From assembly GCA_036872755.1 (NCBI GenBank), contig JAVHNS010000019.1, positions 681,282-745,281 on the forward strand: DNA of 64,000 bases. The letters are read 5' to 3'. The translations under genes and the position numbers were made by a program. Shown here piece after piece: positions 23,364-35,224 of the stretch. The stretch is from Orbilia blumenaviensis. Lineage: Eukaryota > Ascomycota > Orbiliomycetes > Orbiliales > Orbiliaceae. The notes beneath the pieces are model-generated. The model saw nothing but the letters and a program-made list of their open reading frames with translations, was not told the origin of the DNA and ran no database searches. How positions within the stretch are numbered: the stretch's first letter is position 1; each line of letters starts with the position of its first letter.

Positions 23364-24303
23364 TTACTTCCCACGTTTAATCACACGATCCACAAGACCA
23401 CCAAGCCATGACCTCCGACGTCGACCCTCAGAATGTTTGGATAGTTCTGCATGGCAACGGTTTGGACGACTCCTACATTGGGGCTCCTCAGGCTCGCCAG
23501 AATCCCTTACTCTCCGCACCAAGTCATAAACCGACTGATCGATATTCACACGAGTCCTTGCCGAACACTCATAGAACCCCGCACCAAGTACCTCTGCCAT
23601 ATCCTGCCCTTCTGTAAATTTATACAAAAGTTAGCAAATAGCCATATCATAGTATGTTTACAAGAAAAAGCAAACCTTCACTCAGCACCACACGCTTACT
23701 CTCCAAATCACACTTATTCCCCACAATAGTCATCTGGAAGCTGTGGGGGCCCTTCATTCTTCGGATTTCCTCGTATATCGTCGGTAGCATTTCAAAGGTC
23801 TCTCTGGATGTGATGGAATACATGAGGATGATACCTTCACTGTTTTGGATCATCTCGTGAGTGAGTCCTGTGGGACTGGTGTCGAGATCCCCGGTTTCGG
23901 AGAGATCGAGGATGGTGACTTCGTCGTCTATGACGCATTGTTTGCGGTGGGAGTCGTCTAGTAATTGATCAACGGTTAATATTGGATACATGTAGTTTCA
24001 TGGGTATCTAAATGTTTATGGAAGTAGTGGCATCTGGTAAATATATGTGGGATAGAAAAAAACCGGATGCGAAAGTACTGCTGGAGCCGACAGATTTTCA
24101 TCCAAAATCTTTTATATCAACGCAATGGAGCTCTAGGACTTGAAAATTATGATCTATGGATGTCAAACTAATAACTAACCTCTAACATATAGATCCTCAA
24201 TACTCTCCCAGCACGACCTGTATCCCATAAATTGGACCATAAAATTGAGTTTCCCGGAGCCAGGGGGGCCGATTATCAGTAAATTGTACTGGCGGAGGAA
24301 CAT
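23364..24303 (-). CDS. Degenerate Ras-like small GTPase
   Basis: Three exons (24303-24180, 23957-23676, 23611-23364) give 217 residues. The G1 loop reads GPPGSGKL at residues 12-19, so the usual Ser/Thr after GK is Leu. The segment HRKQCVIDDEVTILDL matches the Ras switch I/strand 2-3 region (SYRKQCVID...). The G3 motif DTAGQE is replaced by DLSETGDLD, so the catalytic Gln is lost. G4 NKCD and G5 ECSAR are intact, so guanine recognition is probably kept. The C-terminus is polybasic (GRRRRSW, KRGK) but has no CAAX box, so membrane binding would be electrostatic. Loss of Ser/Thr in G1 and Gln in G3 suggests weak magnesium use and little or no GTP hydrolysis, as in atypical Ras relatives (Rem/Rad/Gem-like in logic, not by descent). 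Length and splice sites support a functional gene. Confidence 0.85.
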
Positions 24304-25490
24304 CCTCTGTTTTACCCAGAAATTGGTATTTAGTTAGCTGTTTGCGCATTTGTACGGTTCTTGTTATGTTCATGTCGTTGGTATCACGGGGTTGGTGTGC
24401 ATTATTGTTTTTTGAGGACTGGGTACCTGATCGTTTCGGCTCATGTTCTATAATACTCGAAAAGCTTCGTACTATAGCGTTGGAAGGTTGGCTAGGATCT
24501 ATATCTGCTATATCTACAGAAGAGATGGATCAAGTTCCAGGCTTCAAGAGTATTAACACGAGCCAGGAATTGGCTGCCAAGTACTGGAGTTCCGAATTTT
24601 CGGATTTGCAATATTTGGCTTATTCGCAAAAGATAAAAAGGGAAGATTTAGAAAGTCTGTAACTCGAATAATTCGAATCAGAGTTACTTACGTTTTTATT
24701 TCAAGGGTAGCTAAGTATTTCTTATACAATAAATTGAGGCTTCTCGTCCTAAGTTTTGGGGCCAGCCGGCTATATATTTAGCCGCTGCTAGCTGTTTACG
24801 GGGGTCTCTACCGAAATCCAACGCGGCAAGGCAGAGAGGTCTGGCCAGATCTGGCTAGTATTAATGCAGCATGAGTCTACGACAAGACAACCCGCAAAAT
24901 GACACAAAGAGCCTGTCTTGATAAATACGACTTATTGTACGGTTGTATAGTTGGATGCAGTTGTTGCTTGGGCGTTGAGGCAGATTCCCAATGAGTCGGG
25001 AGCCGAAGCATATGTATATAGCGACGGTTGGAAGGATAATTGGCCTTGCGTATGATATGCTAGCCTTCGATTGGTCGTGGTATCGATACTAGTTGCGCTC
25101 CAACATGCAACAATGCCCCGCGACGCCGACAAACCCTGGTTCGGTACCAGGTAATTAAAGATATACCTATAGCTACAGAAAAGTAAATTAAAATGATATA
25201 AGGGTTTGACTCAATACAGCCTTTTCAAAACTAGGACTAGTAGAAAATCTTAGAAACCAAACTGTTAAAAAACGTCGGAACGCTCTGAGATAAATATGGC
25301 GAAACTTATATAATCTTAATTGCTATATAACCATACGCACGAGAATTGGAGAGTAAGTTGCACCGAAATCTGAAAAACGCAGGGGGAATAACAAAAAGCT
25401 GTCACATCTCGATACTTCTTATTTTGGGCATGCTGTTTAGGAAGAAAATATATAGAAAAACGAGACAGGGAGAATGCGCAAGTTTTAAGT
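24304..25490. other. Intergenic region, no firm gene
   Basis: This lies upstream of the Ras-like gene and downstream of the ankyrin gene at 25491. A 106-codon plus-strand frame at 24342-24662 begins at a TTG, not an ATG, and resembles no known family. The rest is A/T-rich with no support for coding. Confidence 0.4.
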
Positions 25491-28400
25491 TCATTCGACC
25501 ACATCAATAATCCTTGAATCCTGGCTCGAACCGGGTTGTGCACCTGGAGCTTTGTTCATCCATTCATCTCTGATCCATTCCGCTATATTTGGGACCCCGT
25601 GTGCTTCCGCGGCCCTTAAAGCTATACTGCGATGGCTGATATCGTGTAGCAAGAAAAGTGCTATGAAGTCGAGACGCCGGAGTTGGACTGCGAACTCTAT
25701 AGAAGATTCTGGGCCTCTATACATGGTTGGCTCTGATAGTTTTTTGGGGTCTGCGCCGTATTCCAGAAGATGTCTCCCAATTGTGAGATTACCGCCTTCG
25801 ACCGCATAGTGTAGGGCTGAAAAACCACACCTGGGGTAGGACGCGATCTGTTCCCCAGGATTGCATCCGTTTTGAAGGAGAAGGAGAAGGCATTTTGTTC
25901 TTTCGTACTTAGCTGCGAGTTGTAGTAGCGATATGTTAGAGTGGTGAAATTTGGATATCTCAGACCTCGCCTTTTCAGGCTGACTCAGAATGTAATTTTG
26001 CAATAGATTCGATTCGTCGCCGAGTATGAGAAGATAGTGGATTATGGTGGGATCTTCAATGAAACCTAATCCAGGGGGTTTGCAATCGTAGCTATTGTCA
26101 TCGACGTTTTGTTGGTGGAGTGTTTCAAGGCGCTTCCTCAAACTCCCAATCCCGCCAAACACAAGGTCATAAGCACCTAAAGCGCCTAAAGCACTTTCAC
26201 AAAAATCGCACTTCTTGCAATAATATTTGCGAGGTGGAAACAGCTCATGCCACATGCGGTCTATCCGTTCGAGGTCACCAGTGTTGAGCAACGTGAGAAA
26301 CTCTGGCGTCAACCAAGAAACCTCCTCATCATCAGGGCAAAACTCGGCAGGAAACACAGCGCCTGCTTTGAGAAGCTCAAGCAGAATTTCCCCATAAATC
26401 CCTGTAAAGGTGTTATCCGGGCTCATCTCCCCAGCGATGCACCACAAAAAGGTCCGCAGCGGTGTTTCTGGGTCGGCTCCAAGCTTCAAGGCAATTTTGA
26501 CACGTTTAACTGACCCTCTATCTACAGCCTTTTCTAGAATAGTTATCTCATAATAGTTACCAGAGCGGTTGATGTCTGCTCCGGAGTGAACCAGCCGTTT
26601 AGCCCAATGATATATGCGTCCCTCCGTCAAATTATAGAAGTCGATGTCGAAGTCGCCGCTCTCATCTTTTTCGACCTTATCCTCATCTTCATCCCCACCC
26701 CCAACTTGATGGTAAGAAAGAACGATTTCCTGGAGGGATGATGTGAAAACCCTAGTTTGCCCTTGATCGGATAGTTTTGTCTGAATAAATTCCAGAAGGA
26801 ATCCTAGAAGGGCAAGATCTGCTTCTTGGAATGATACCATAATGCAATGGCGAAGTATTTCTTCTCCTTCTTCAAGGGTAATATTTAATGGTTCCCCGGT
26901 ATACGAGTTGGATTCCCGGATTTTTTCGTTGACTGCCGCTGAAATAAGCTGGGAAAACACCTCTGCACCAATTATTTCCCAGACATAGCTAGAGCTGTAG
27001 TGCGGACCATCTTTATCTAGCTTTTCAAGTATCTCTACTGAAATCCCTATTTCCGTGCTAATAAAGAGCATCAAGCTAAAGGCACGCTCGGGGTCATTCA
27101 GTAAAACTGCCCCTAGAGCTTCTCTACGTGCGCCTCTCCGGAAACCGTAAAATAACATCTCATGTACCGGGACTTTTCTGTAAGTTCCTAAGGGGCGGGT
27201 AAGAAAAGTATTCTCGTACTTTGCCTCAATTTCACCCCAGTCAAAGGATTCGGGCATTAGATTTTTCATTGTTGTGATTGGGATCAGTCCCCAACGTATT
27301 GTGCAGGCGAGAAGAACTACCGCTTCCTTGAGTGTAGAGGGGATGACCTGTTGCTGTTGAATGAAACTAGCTAGCAACTTACAAGCTTTCAGCGCGCCGT
27401 GGTACTTCTTTATTAATTTTTTCATAGCCACTCTCCTCTGTTCCCAATCACGATTTGTCTTGTACCCAAGCTTGCTCATGTTGTTATTGCGGAAATCACC
27501 TCCTAAATTATATTTTTGCCGGCTGGTTCCCATCAAATGAAAAATCTCTTTATAGTAATTCAGTGAAAACATGCCATGAGTATCAAAGATGTGTTTTATG
27601 AGATCGTAATCACAACGGAGGATGAGAAGGGGAATCATATTTTCCGCAGCAGTTCTCACCGACAGCGTTTTTAACGATAATATCCTTTTTAGCGAGGATC
27701 GAAACCCTAGCTCCATGATTTTATCTAAAAATCCGTCGAGCATCACGGGGTCGACAAGGTTATTAGAAAGACGGTATATAAGGGCATCCAGATATCTGAA
27801 ATAGTCGCTGTTGACAATTTCACTAATCTCTTTCCCTGTGGTATTGTTCTGTTCTTGGAACTGTTGCTGATAAATTTCAATCAGCGTGTCCCCGGATTTC
27901 CGCATAGGAAGGGAGGCTATGATTGAATCGGGAATTTTTTCGTAGGTGGAACCGGTCGCAGGATTGAAGACTTCGAGAGACTCGAAAGTAAATGGTTGGT
28001 TTGGACTCTGTATAGTTAGAGCTATTTACATTGAATTAGTGGACGGCGCAAGATATGGGTCGTTAGGATATCTCAAGTCTAACCTTCTTGACGCATAATA
28101 TGACTCTGCTGTGTAGGAGATATTTGTCGTGACAACTCCTTCCTAACGGTCTCAGGCTCAATAGTATAACAACCATTGATTTTGACTGCAACGTCCCGAC
28201 CAACTGCATGGTTAACGTAGCAATATGCCGCGATAGCCCGCCATTCTTTCCCTGACAGTCTTTTCCTGAGACTGGTTTTCTCAATGTAACCAGAATATTG
28301 CTTTGGACTAAAAAAGTCTTGGGGTTAAATCTCGTACCTATATATGTGTGTAAATAGGGGTTAGGAATAAGATATCTACCTTGCACCAAGTTTGAAAATC

Positions 28401-28630
28401 AATTCCATCGCCTCATAAAGTTGAGGTTGGGTATACCGGCGTGCGAGGTAATAGTATGTGATGGCCTCATGGTGACTACCCAAGTCCTTATTGGACTTCG
28501 CCCTCCCACTATTTTCGGCTTTGTACCGTGATACCAACTGGTTTGAATCCATCGTACGTGTACGAGGGTTATGTCCCCGGGCGCCCCGGTCCCTCTTGAC
28601 GATGCGCCCCTCGAGTACTGATTGAGGCAT
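25491..28630 (-). CDS. Clr5-like N-terminus, ankyrin-repeat protein
   Basis: Three exons (28630-28380, 28307-28084, 28021-25491) join in phase to 1,001 residues. An in-frame stop lies just upstream of the ATG at 28630. Residues about 60-100 (QLYEAMELIFKLGARSPKQY, then LRKRLSGKEW) match the pattern of the fungal Clr5 domain: a helix, an aromatic/basic core KQY, and a following Trp/Arg-rich helix. A long helical middle part of unknown function follows. Ankyrin-type units occur near residue 640 (GADINRSGNYYEITILEKAV, LKLGADPETP) and near 845-910 (LLQLAAKYERTKCLLLLLQNG, LHYAVEGGNLTIGRHLLEYGADP). Clr5-ankyrin proteins are expanded in fungi, and their roles are mostly unknown; S. pombe Clr5 acts in silencing. 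A Cys-rich CKKCDFCE near residue 760 may bind metal. Exons 1 and 2 are easily missed because exon 3 alone reads as an 804-residue frame. Confidence 0.8.
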
Positions 28631-30351
28631 ATTGCCTTACAGAAAGCCCGAGTTTTAGGAGGCCTAGTACAACTAAACAATGTATGGTCTGAGGTAGAGG
28701 TTTATAAAATGCTTTCAGTTGTTTAAATTGACAAGGCTGAAGGCTATCTGGCGTGAATACTAGAATTTGGGTATTATTATAAGATAGAAATGAATTAAAA
28801 GTAGGGATGGATTTAAATTGGGCTTGTGTGTGTGGAAGAAAGAATGAAAAGTTGAGAATCTCAGAGACCAAAGGAGGGTTTATATCTTCATCGGGAGCCC
28901 TAGAATTTGCAATGTTCGCAGAGACGGCCCAGAAGTGAGGTTGTAGCCTGCCATGGCTTTGAATCAGACCTACATGTCACCAACAACCAATTGTATGTGC
29001 AGCATGTTGCATATTTGATGTTAGTTCCAGAAAAAGCAAGGTCAAGATGGTGCCCCAACGGATGTTGGTAGGAGCCAATCATAGTTGAGAATTCTAGATA
29101 TTTGACCAATTGAGAGGCACCAAAGGGACCCACTAGCCACCCAAAGGAGGATCCCTGTCAGCTGAGACTCAGGACGTGCAGGAGCACATGCAGACGGGCC
29201 CGCGTATACATGTATATATCTAGAAGTTGATGTTGCCTTGACGCATGATGAGTTGAGCTCAAATATCAATTGAGGTGATATGGGCCGGGACTGGGGGCAA
29301 TCTAGATATCTGAAACAAACTTGTACGCCCGGAAGGGACAAAAAGCAGGCGAATATCGATCAATACCTTAGCCTCTATTCATTTTCCGTTCATGAGGGGT
29401 TTCATGCATGCTAGCAGGCTGGCGTCATAATCCCGCGAGGCCAAATGATGCCCCGGATCCTGGCGTTGATCCGAAGCAAATGTGTGAGAACCTGAACTGG
29501 GACTCATAGGGAGCGCCAGAATACACTATTACTGTAACATTATTACAAAATCACAAAATCTTTATCTCATACATGCGCATATACTTAACGCCTGAGTACG
29601 AAGCTGTTTAAATATACTCAAGTTTGACCAATATCTCTGTCAAATGATTAAACGCGTAATGAAAGGTTAGTACATGTGCACTGGGAATTGATACGAAGCT
29701 GATAGGGTCGTGCGTAGAGTACTGCAGGAGGTATACATGTGTGGCAAGTACCAGGGGTATCTGTTCTACATTATGGTTGGATCCAAGGCTGTGGGTTTTT
29801 AGCATGCGTGCTGTTCAATTGATCAAACACCAACCGCGTACTTACATTTTTTTGTAAGCGAATGGTTCTACACTACAGACACAAACATCGGTCTAGATGG
29901 CTACTGGTCGCCAGCACGATACCGACCTGGAAGTATCTAAAAATCCTCTGCAATATTTCTTAGTATATAAGATAAATTTGTTTGATACTTTCACAGCCCT
30001 CAGCGAGCCCCCCCAACAATGGTCTGATCATGAGACTGTTCACAAAATACAGTTTTAGCGTGGGCTGTTCCGCTTCGGAGATTGTGTTTGCCATATCCCC
30101 GTATGGCCTCTTATATTCTTATTATTTGTAATACCCCAATTGACGATGGTAACTGCATAGTCCCAGAAAAAGATGCCTCGGGACGGTTGGGTGAATTCTC
30201 AATGCATTTCACACTCCACTCAGCAGTGGTAGAACCAAACTCTTCTTTACGAACCGCCTCATATTCCGGTATAACGAGAGCATTTCAATCAACCGCGACA
30301 CCACTATAATTCTTTTTTTTATTTTTCTAACGAGAGTACCGAGGCCTGTTG
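28631..30351. other. Intergenic region, no gene seen
   Basis: This is upstream of the Clr5-like/ankyrin gene and downstream of the CBM1 pseudogene. The stretches are moderately A/T-rich, with frames up to 100 codons that lack motifs and splice support. Confidence 0.4.
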
Positions 30352-30941
30352 CTATTGACTTGGCACTCGTGGTAGTTTAACGCTGGAGGTCTTTGAGGTC
30401 TTTGCTGCTTTAGTTGTCTTGCTGATTTTAGTCGTCTTTGGAGATGAGGTTTTAGGTGTATTTGTAGTTTTTGAGGTTTCCATAGTCGCTGTGACTGTAG
30501 TGATCATAGTGGGATATGAATCCGTATCTAGCGGGCGGCTAGATGCCGTAGTAGACAGGCCCTTGGTGGTCGTGCTTGGGAAGACCCAGAGACATTGCGC
30601 CCAGTATGGGTTTAGCTAAGGATTAATTCGGTATTAGTGTCATTTCACATTCTTAAATTCTATAGTAGGCTCCCACGTCTGCAAACTTCAAAGTGGTAGT
30701 AATTTGTAGTTTTGATTATACATACAGTTGAACAAGTGTACCCCGAGGAACAAATTACTGTTCCGGTAAAACCAATACCGCCGCCTGGTATAGATCATGG
30801 ATTAAGTTAATATATAGCCAGTAAATACATACGTTCTGGTAGAGAAGATAACTAACATTGAGACCAAGAGTCATCAGGTGAGGGCTATGGGGCCGCCAAA
30901 GCTGTTATGGCTGCAAGTATTGCTACCTGTGTAACTCTCAT
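30352..30941 (-). pseudogene. Small secreted CBM1 (cellulose-binding) protein, nonsense-mutated
   Basis: Three exons join in perfect phase: 30941-30857, 30784-30726 and 30615-30352 (135 sense codons plus one internal stop). Exon 1 encodes a signal peptide (MRVTQVAILAAITALAAP) and then an in-frame TAG at 30887-30885. The sense reading resumes with PSPDDSWSQC. Exons 2 and 3 complete a fungal type CBM1: WSQCGGIGFTG, ICSSGYTC, LNPYWAQCL, with all four cysteines for two disulphides and the aromatic binding face. A Ser/Thr/Lys-rich tail follows (SKTTNTPKTSSPKTTK and similar), ending in PSQ. CBM1 modules bind cellulose or chitin and are usually attached to wall-degrading enzymes; here there is no catalytic domain. 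The stop sits where CAG (Gln) would fit, a C-to-T change in a CpA context, the preferred RIP target. The calling of donors GTTAGT and GTATGT is by eye. Confidence 0.75.
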
Positions 30942-33900
30942 TATTCGAATCGATATCTGTAGCGCGCTTGTTCTTCAAAGAATTTCCTTTTCGATCCAGA
31001 CTGGTGTCGTAAATTTATAAACCAGCCTCATCGAAGTAGAACGTATCTAGATATATAGTTACCGTAGTCCAATTTTGGTATACCAGCGTTCGTAGTTATA
31101 TTGCTAAGCGTTCTCTGGAATCCCGGATTGCTAGCCTTCTATAGTATTCCTTGGATAACTATAGTTGCGGATAACGCCTTTTAATCGAGAACCTTATGCA
31201 CCTTCCGCGGAATATTTTCCGTGTTTTCCGTCCTCGTAATTGGAAATACATATTGACATCCAATTTTCAGTCGAACAGTAAGAGATCTACGACTATGGCG
31301 ACGGTACCTCGTGTGAAGAGTTGATAAAGGGGGGGTTATATCAGATGTGGGCTGAGAATATTTGAATAATTCTTCCCGTAAATACATAGACTCGGCAGGT
31401 TAAGTATATGTACACGGTAGAGAACCTTATATCCGGTGAGATCATATTCTCTTAGCTCCTGAAAGGGACTCGTACCTACAAGGTCTCTGGGTATGCATGT
31501 ATTATATATCCGAAAAAACTGCCTCGTCCCATATCTAAACTTGGGCCCACGATGAACCCTGCCCTGCAAAGCGGCCGAAATAAACAGTCCCAGAAAATCG
31601 GATTAAGAATTGAATGTATGTATCTACATAGTGAAATTCGCCCGAAATTCCACAAATACCATCGGAAAGACCGGCTTTGCGGAGATGAACAAAATCACCA
31701 TCAGGCAATTGCATAGCGATAAATATAATCTTGAACATTAATACAGGGTCCTTTAGCATCTGACGGCTAATGTTTGGGAATGCAAAGTAGCCGATAAAGA
31801 CCGGTTATGAAATGTTGAGTTCCGGTGGGCTGAAGATATAGGCGCTGAAAATCCTTGTATATAAGAGAGTAGATAACGTTATAAAGGCCTGGTATGGAAG
31901 CCCCTAGAGGTATATATACTCGGAATATAAATAAGCATTATCGTGATGGGATAAGAAAATATTAATGCAGAATTGTAAGCTTAGGAGCGTATGATATTAT
32001 ATCGAAAATTCAGGAATCGACGTTGGAGGCTCCGGGTGCGGTTAATACGATTCAGTTTCTATCATACGACTACTATTAGGAGTACAATATTTGGAATAGA
32101 GACCAAAACGTACCTTGATACCTGATCAACGGTCAGATGGGTATTTGGGATACCACTATTTCTGTAAGACCACAATCCTGTGATTCATATTGGCATCGTG
32201 ATATCAACGATACCCGGAATACGGCATCGCGGTATTATATTAGTGAGCTCCTATTGTTAAACAAAATCTTCGAGAGCAAAAAGGAGAACTCGTTTACCGC
32301 GAGGTAGTATCTAGTTGCATTAATTTTTCCAAATGGTAAAGTTTATCATTCGGAAGACAGCTACAAGCCTATTAACAGAGCAGACGCTTCGAAATCTCAA
32401 AAAGAAGCAATAAGTCGGTACCGGCCGAGGGGACATTGATAGTGTTGAATAGGCCATCATACATCATGGGTATCAGGTTCCGTGTTGAGGGAATAAAATT
32501 TATCAAGATGAAAATTTTACTTGAAGCAACGAGGTTACAGGAAGTCCTAAACGTGATAAAACATGCAGAAGAATACGGACCGAAGAGGCATCCCGAGAGA
32601 TATGAATACTCATTCCATACCGGCCTAACCGCTAATCGTTCCTGCAGCCGAGTATCATGTACTGTGAGGGTTGCGTGTTGCCTGTGGTATTTCTTCTATA
32701 GTGGCAAACCACTGTTTGGTTTATTCGGCTCGAGTCGGCCTACAGGACAATCCAGCTACCCTTTCTATTCTAGAACCAGCAGAAATTTCTATTCATGATC
32801 TAAAATTATAGAACATCCAGGTACCCTTTGCGCTTTGTGAGTTCGCCGAAATTACTGCAGCAAATTCTGGTCCTGGTCGTTCTACGATATCGCAGAACGT
32901 AGCTGGTCAACCCCGAGCTCGCTACTAATCCTGATGACCGATCTTGTTACAAAATTTTGTTAGTCTAGTTCTCATACATTCATGCCTTGAGTATGATACA
33001 CAAATTACGCTATATTCAATGTACTGTACAATGGAAGAATAATTATTCCATAACGTTGAGCGATCAGATCTGGTCCTTCATAAGGCAGGACCGAAGCATT
33101 CCATTGCTGTATCATGACATATCGACGCTGTCACACCGTCGATTATGATGGCTTCGTTGGTGGATCGACTACGCACACATAACAGCCACAAACAGGCTAC
33201 AGATAATACTAGCTGTTCGCTGGCATTGAATTTCAAACCCATCATATTGACAAAGATCTGAGACCTCGGGAAGAGCTGAATCAATCAGAAAAATTTCCGA
33301 CAGGCTTCAGCGGGTGGCAAGATCTAGAAATCCCCCCTTGTTATGCCTTACCCTTGTAATACTCGCTTTGCCCTGTAATGGAAGCATTGGGATAGCGATT
33401 GTATCCGTCAACTTTCGCAGAGAAGCTTGAAGCTGGCTGGTTGGTTGTGGCCTGATCAAATTTGCTGCAAGGATCGAGCGCGAGCGGCCGGAACTGACGG
33501 CAGTAAATCTTGGGGATTCACCTGATTTGGCTTCGTTGCATTCCATCCTATTTGATGTATTATGGTGCGGCATGCGGCTCGTTGGCTCACGTAGATCGAT
33601 CGTACGACATGCCACAGCCCCGTGGGAGGCCTTCGAATCGTCACACCAATGATGCGGCTTGTATCACGCCTCGAGGTCGGGAATATTCCAGAAAAGAAAG
33701 AAAAAACATCCCCGGTCACTATAGTTCTATCATGAGGTCAAAGCTTCCGACTGCCCAAAAAGCTTCTTCCTCCTACGTCGGCGACCGCAAAGATGGTATG
33801 ATGAAGCGGGAAAAGGAATCTCACGAGCTTGTAACTGCCATTACATGACGCCCCCCAGGTTTATGCAGGGGCAAGGGTTTCGCCAAAAAGCTTATGTATG

Positions 33901-35133
33901 CAGATAAGCAAATGCCCAGCCGGCTGACATCCAACACCAACACCACAACCGATGTCTTGAATATTTAGCTAATAGTATCCTATCGATTCGATATTAATAT
34001 TATCCAGGATCCAGTTTCATGAAAATTTGTTTGAGGAAGTCTCAGTCATCGTTACGTCTAGATCTGCAGTCTGACAGGGCCAGACTTTACTGATTGTAAC
34101 CTCGACATATGGCTATTGAAGGCAGCTGCCATGCATCTCAATTTTTGAACAAATTTTGTTCAAATTTAGAGACTAGTTTCTAGGTAAATTGGTATCCCTG
34201 CGCAGCTTCGAAATTTTTTGTCGGTCTATTGAGCTCGCCTTTGACCTCGTCCGAGGATTTTTTATCGACCCCAAATTACTAGGAAACCTAGCCAATCGGT
34301 GAAAATTTTCTTAGTATTCTAGAACTCTTACTCTACATCCTATGGCCCAAGAGTAGCTAAGTAATCGCTTACCCCTGACCCAAGGTAGACGAACCAGGAA
34401 TGTGACGTGAATCTACCCAGGAACTCCCGAAAATAAGCTGGGGTTACAAATGTGTGCACTGAAGGAAGTTGAGGTAATCCTGGCTAACTGGCTCATGCTA
34501 GTGTTACTGCTGACAGGGAGAAAGGTCCGAATTTCCCGGGTATACCCGCAACGTTATAGCGATGGCAGGAAGCCGTAGCCTAGTGAGGGATCGTCGATGC
34601 CGCGCAAGCTTGAGCACCTGTCATGGTTGGTATTAGAAACGATATCACGAGTAATAGTAACATTGCATATCCATTCCTGCCGGATAATAATAATAAAAAA
34701 TAATCATTCTATACCCTTTTTCTTTCTATAAAAGGCCCTCATCTTGGCCTTCTCAATTCCAATTGTATTCAGCATCATAGCCTCAAGCTTAAAACCAGTC
34801 CTAAGATTTTATCTCTGTACTTCTCTTCAGTCTACCCTGTTGCATTTCGCAAAATCAACGCACTTTACTCAACTCTCAATATTCCTTACTCGAATTGATC
34901 ATCCTGATCTATCTATAAATCTCGCAATTTCCTCCCTATCCTAAGCTCTATAGACTCTTAGTCCCCACTCACTCCAAACTTGTACGTTAAGATAACCCCT
35001 CATTAACGTTTACCCTTGGTTATTCTCCACACGCAGCTTATACATATATGCATATCGACCCGCAGCATAATACTAACATTGCGTTTCAACATTCTATAGA
35101 AAACTTTATAGTTTTATCGCCTAAAAAAGCAAC
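30942..35133. other. Gene-poor region, decayed frames only
   Basis: No intact gene is seen over 4.2 kb. On the minus strand at about 31,530-31,800 an open stretch reads like protein (FPNISRQMLKDPVLMFK, then FGRFAGQGSSWAQV) but is broken by stops on both sides. A promoter-like segment lies at its right end: a TATA box (TATAAAAGG) at 34,727-34,736 followed by a pyrimidine-rich leader, leading to the isolated exon at 35,134. Confidence 0.4.
34727..34736 (+). promoter_or_regulatory. TATA box upstream of the isolated exon
   Basis: CTATAAAAGG followed by a C/T-rich tract, about 400 bp before the ATG at 35,134. Its position and composition suit a fungal core promoter with a long leader. Confidence 0.45.
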
Positions 35134-35172
35134 AATGTACTTCCCAATCGTCGCCCTTCTCTCCCTCGCTAG
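35134..35172 (+). pseudogene. Orphan first exon of a putative secreted protein
   Basis: ATG with a purine at -3, then 12 codons reading MYFPIVALLSLA, hydrophobic like the start of a signal peptide. The exon ends GCTAG directly at a consensus donor GTAAGT. Ordinary-composition intron sequence continues for about 50 nt, and then the DNA turns almost pure A/T (from about 35,225) and enters the retroelement nest. No continuation is seen within the window. The likely reading is a small secreted-protein gene interrupted by ancient transposon insertion in its first intron. The alternative, a functional gene with a very long intron, is unlikely because the AT-rich block runs more than 28 kb to the end of the window, apart from the two young elements. 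Confidence 0.5.
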
Positions 35173-35224
35173 GTAAGTTTTGCCAAGAGCAGATCAGATG
35201 TCAGTGTCTGTGTTATAAGAGAAT

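Noticed and set aside
24342..24662. 106-codon plus-strand frame with a hydrophobic start
   Set aside because: It begins at TTG, not ATG, and has no recognisable domain. It overlaps the likely promoter of the Ras-like gene.
25126..25142. tRNA T-arm-like hairpin (CCTGG TTCGGTA CCAGG)
   Set aside because: The loop lacks the invariant A at position 58, and no acceptor, D or anticodon arm can be drawn around it.
25518..25540. B-box-like GGTTCGAGCC on the minus strand
   Set aside because: It lies inside the coding end of the Clr5-like/ankyrin gene and has no tRNA fold.
30419..30619. Val-rich plus-strand frame
   Set aside because: It is the complement of the Ser/Thr/Lys-rich tail of the CBM1 pseudogene.
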